Source: Rhodospirillaceae bacterium UBA6219 (GTDB taxonomy: Bacteria; Pseudomonadota; Alphaproteobacteria; Rhodospirillales; Magnetospirillaceae). From it: 22,873 nt of DNA. Below are positions 22,565 through 22,873 of the stretch, in pieces. The notes beneath the pieces are model-generated. The model was not told where the DNA came from. It made no database searches and worked only from the letters and a program-made list of their open reading frames with translations. The stretch lies in contig DISD01000056.1 in the NCBI GenBank assembly GCA_002435715.1, forward strand, positions 1 to 22,873, in the 5' to 3' direction. Both the position numbers and the translations under genes were made by a program. Numbering within the stretch: the stretch's first letter is position 1; each line of letters begins with the position of its first letter.

Positions 22565-22873
22565 TTAGGCGACGACGAATTCGGCCTCGGTCTTGGAACG
22601 CAATTCCTCGACGGTGACGCCCGGCGCCATTTCCAGCAGGGTCATGCCACCCTTGCCATGCTTGTCGATGGAAAACACCGCCAGATCGGTGATCACCAGA
22701 TCGACCACGCCGGCCCCGGTCAGCGGCAGGTTACACGCCTTCAACAGCTTCTTTTCGCCGTCCTTGGCGTTGTGTTCCATGACCACCACGACCTTCTTGA
22801 CGCCGGCCACCAGGTCCATGGCGCCGCCCATGCCCTTGACCATCTTGCCGGGGATCATCCAGTTGGCCAGGTC
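22565..22873 (-). CDS. 3-oxoacid CoA-transferase subunit B, C-terminal part
   Basis: Partial gene: the frame runs off the right edge, and 102 residues plus stop are visible (the full subunit is about 210). The first visible residues DLANWMIPGKMVKGMGGAMD and the stretch EHNAKDGEKKLLKACNLPLT are strongly conserved in the B subunit of succinyl-CoA:3-ketoacid and related CoA-transferases (ScoB/AtoA/PcaJ). The catalytic glutamate of the B subunit lies upstream, out of view. The enzyme moves CoA between a dicarboxylate and a 3-oxoacid such as acetoacetate. An A-subunit gene is expected just beyond the window. Acetoacetate and 3-oxoadipate enzymes cannot be distinguished from this fragment. Confidence 0.92.
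   Translation of the reverse strand, partial: DLANWMIPGKMVKGMGGAMDLVAGVKKVVVVMEHNAKDGEKKLLKACNLPLTGAGVVDLVITDLAVFSIDKHGKGGMTLLEMAPGVTVEELRSKTEAEFVVA

Overview
The window is a GC-rich (roughly 60-65 % by eye), gene-dense stretch of what looks like an alphaproteobacterial chromosome. The combination of a Paracoccus-like assimilatory nirB-nirD-nasA order, an NrtA-NrtB-NrtCD nitrate ABC importer, many PAS/histidine-kinase proteins and a soluble chemoreceptor suggests a Rhodospirillales organism of the Magnetospirillum/Azospirillum type. The genus is inferred from gene content only.

Left end (1-3190, + strand): the 3' part of a thiolase overlaps an acyl-CoA dehydrogenase, followed closely by a tandem-domain universal stress protein. 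This is a fatty-acid or branched-chain acyl-CoA catabolic operon. It ends in a hairpin with a T-rich tail, followed at once by a second, perfect 15-bp inverted repeat lying in the leader of a PaaI-type hotdog thioesterase.

Middle (3209-11587): a signalling block. It holds a membrane histidine kinase with a PilJ/NarX-like periplasmic domain (-), a divergent hybrid histidine kinase with a receiver (+), a protein made of two STAS domains (-), a YajQ-family protein (+), a soluble chemoreceptor with two PAS domains (-), and an unrecognised lipoprotein (-). No DNA-binding response regulator is visible in the block.

Right part (11588-22546): a nitrate assimilation operon, nrtA-nrtB-nrtCD-nirB-nirD-nasA-modD, all on the + strand. 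Nitrate is imported by NrtABCD, reduced to nitrite by the Mo-bis-MGD enzyme NasA, and reduced to ammonium by NirB/NirD. ModD, a NadC-like protein associated with molybdenum genes, is last. The 383-bp region before nrtA is the most informative non-coding part of the window. It has a near-consensus sigma-54 promoter. The predicted transcript start is 12 nt before a hairpin with hexaloop AACGGC. A second hairpin with the identical hexaloop follows, and its 3' half is also the 5' arm of a long intrinsic terminator. This is the architecture of an ANTAR (NasR/NasT-type) antitermination leader, and implies a nitrogen-limitation AND nitrate/nitrite gate. The cognate NasT/NasS is not in the window. The operon ends in a bidirectional terminator shared with a convergent, partial CoA-transferase subunit B gene at the right edge.

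Smaller RNA-level elements recur: a 12-bp hairpin between nrtA and nrtB, and a hairpin covering the modD Shine-Dalgarno sequence. I see no tRNA, rRNA, IS element, CRISPR array or prophage gene.
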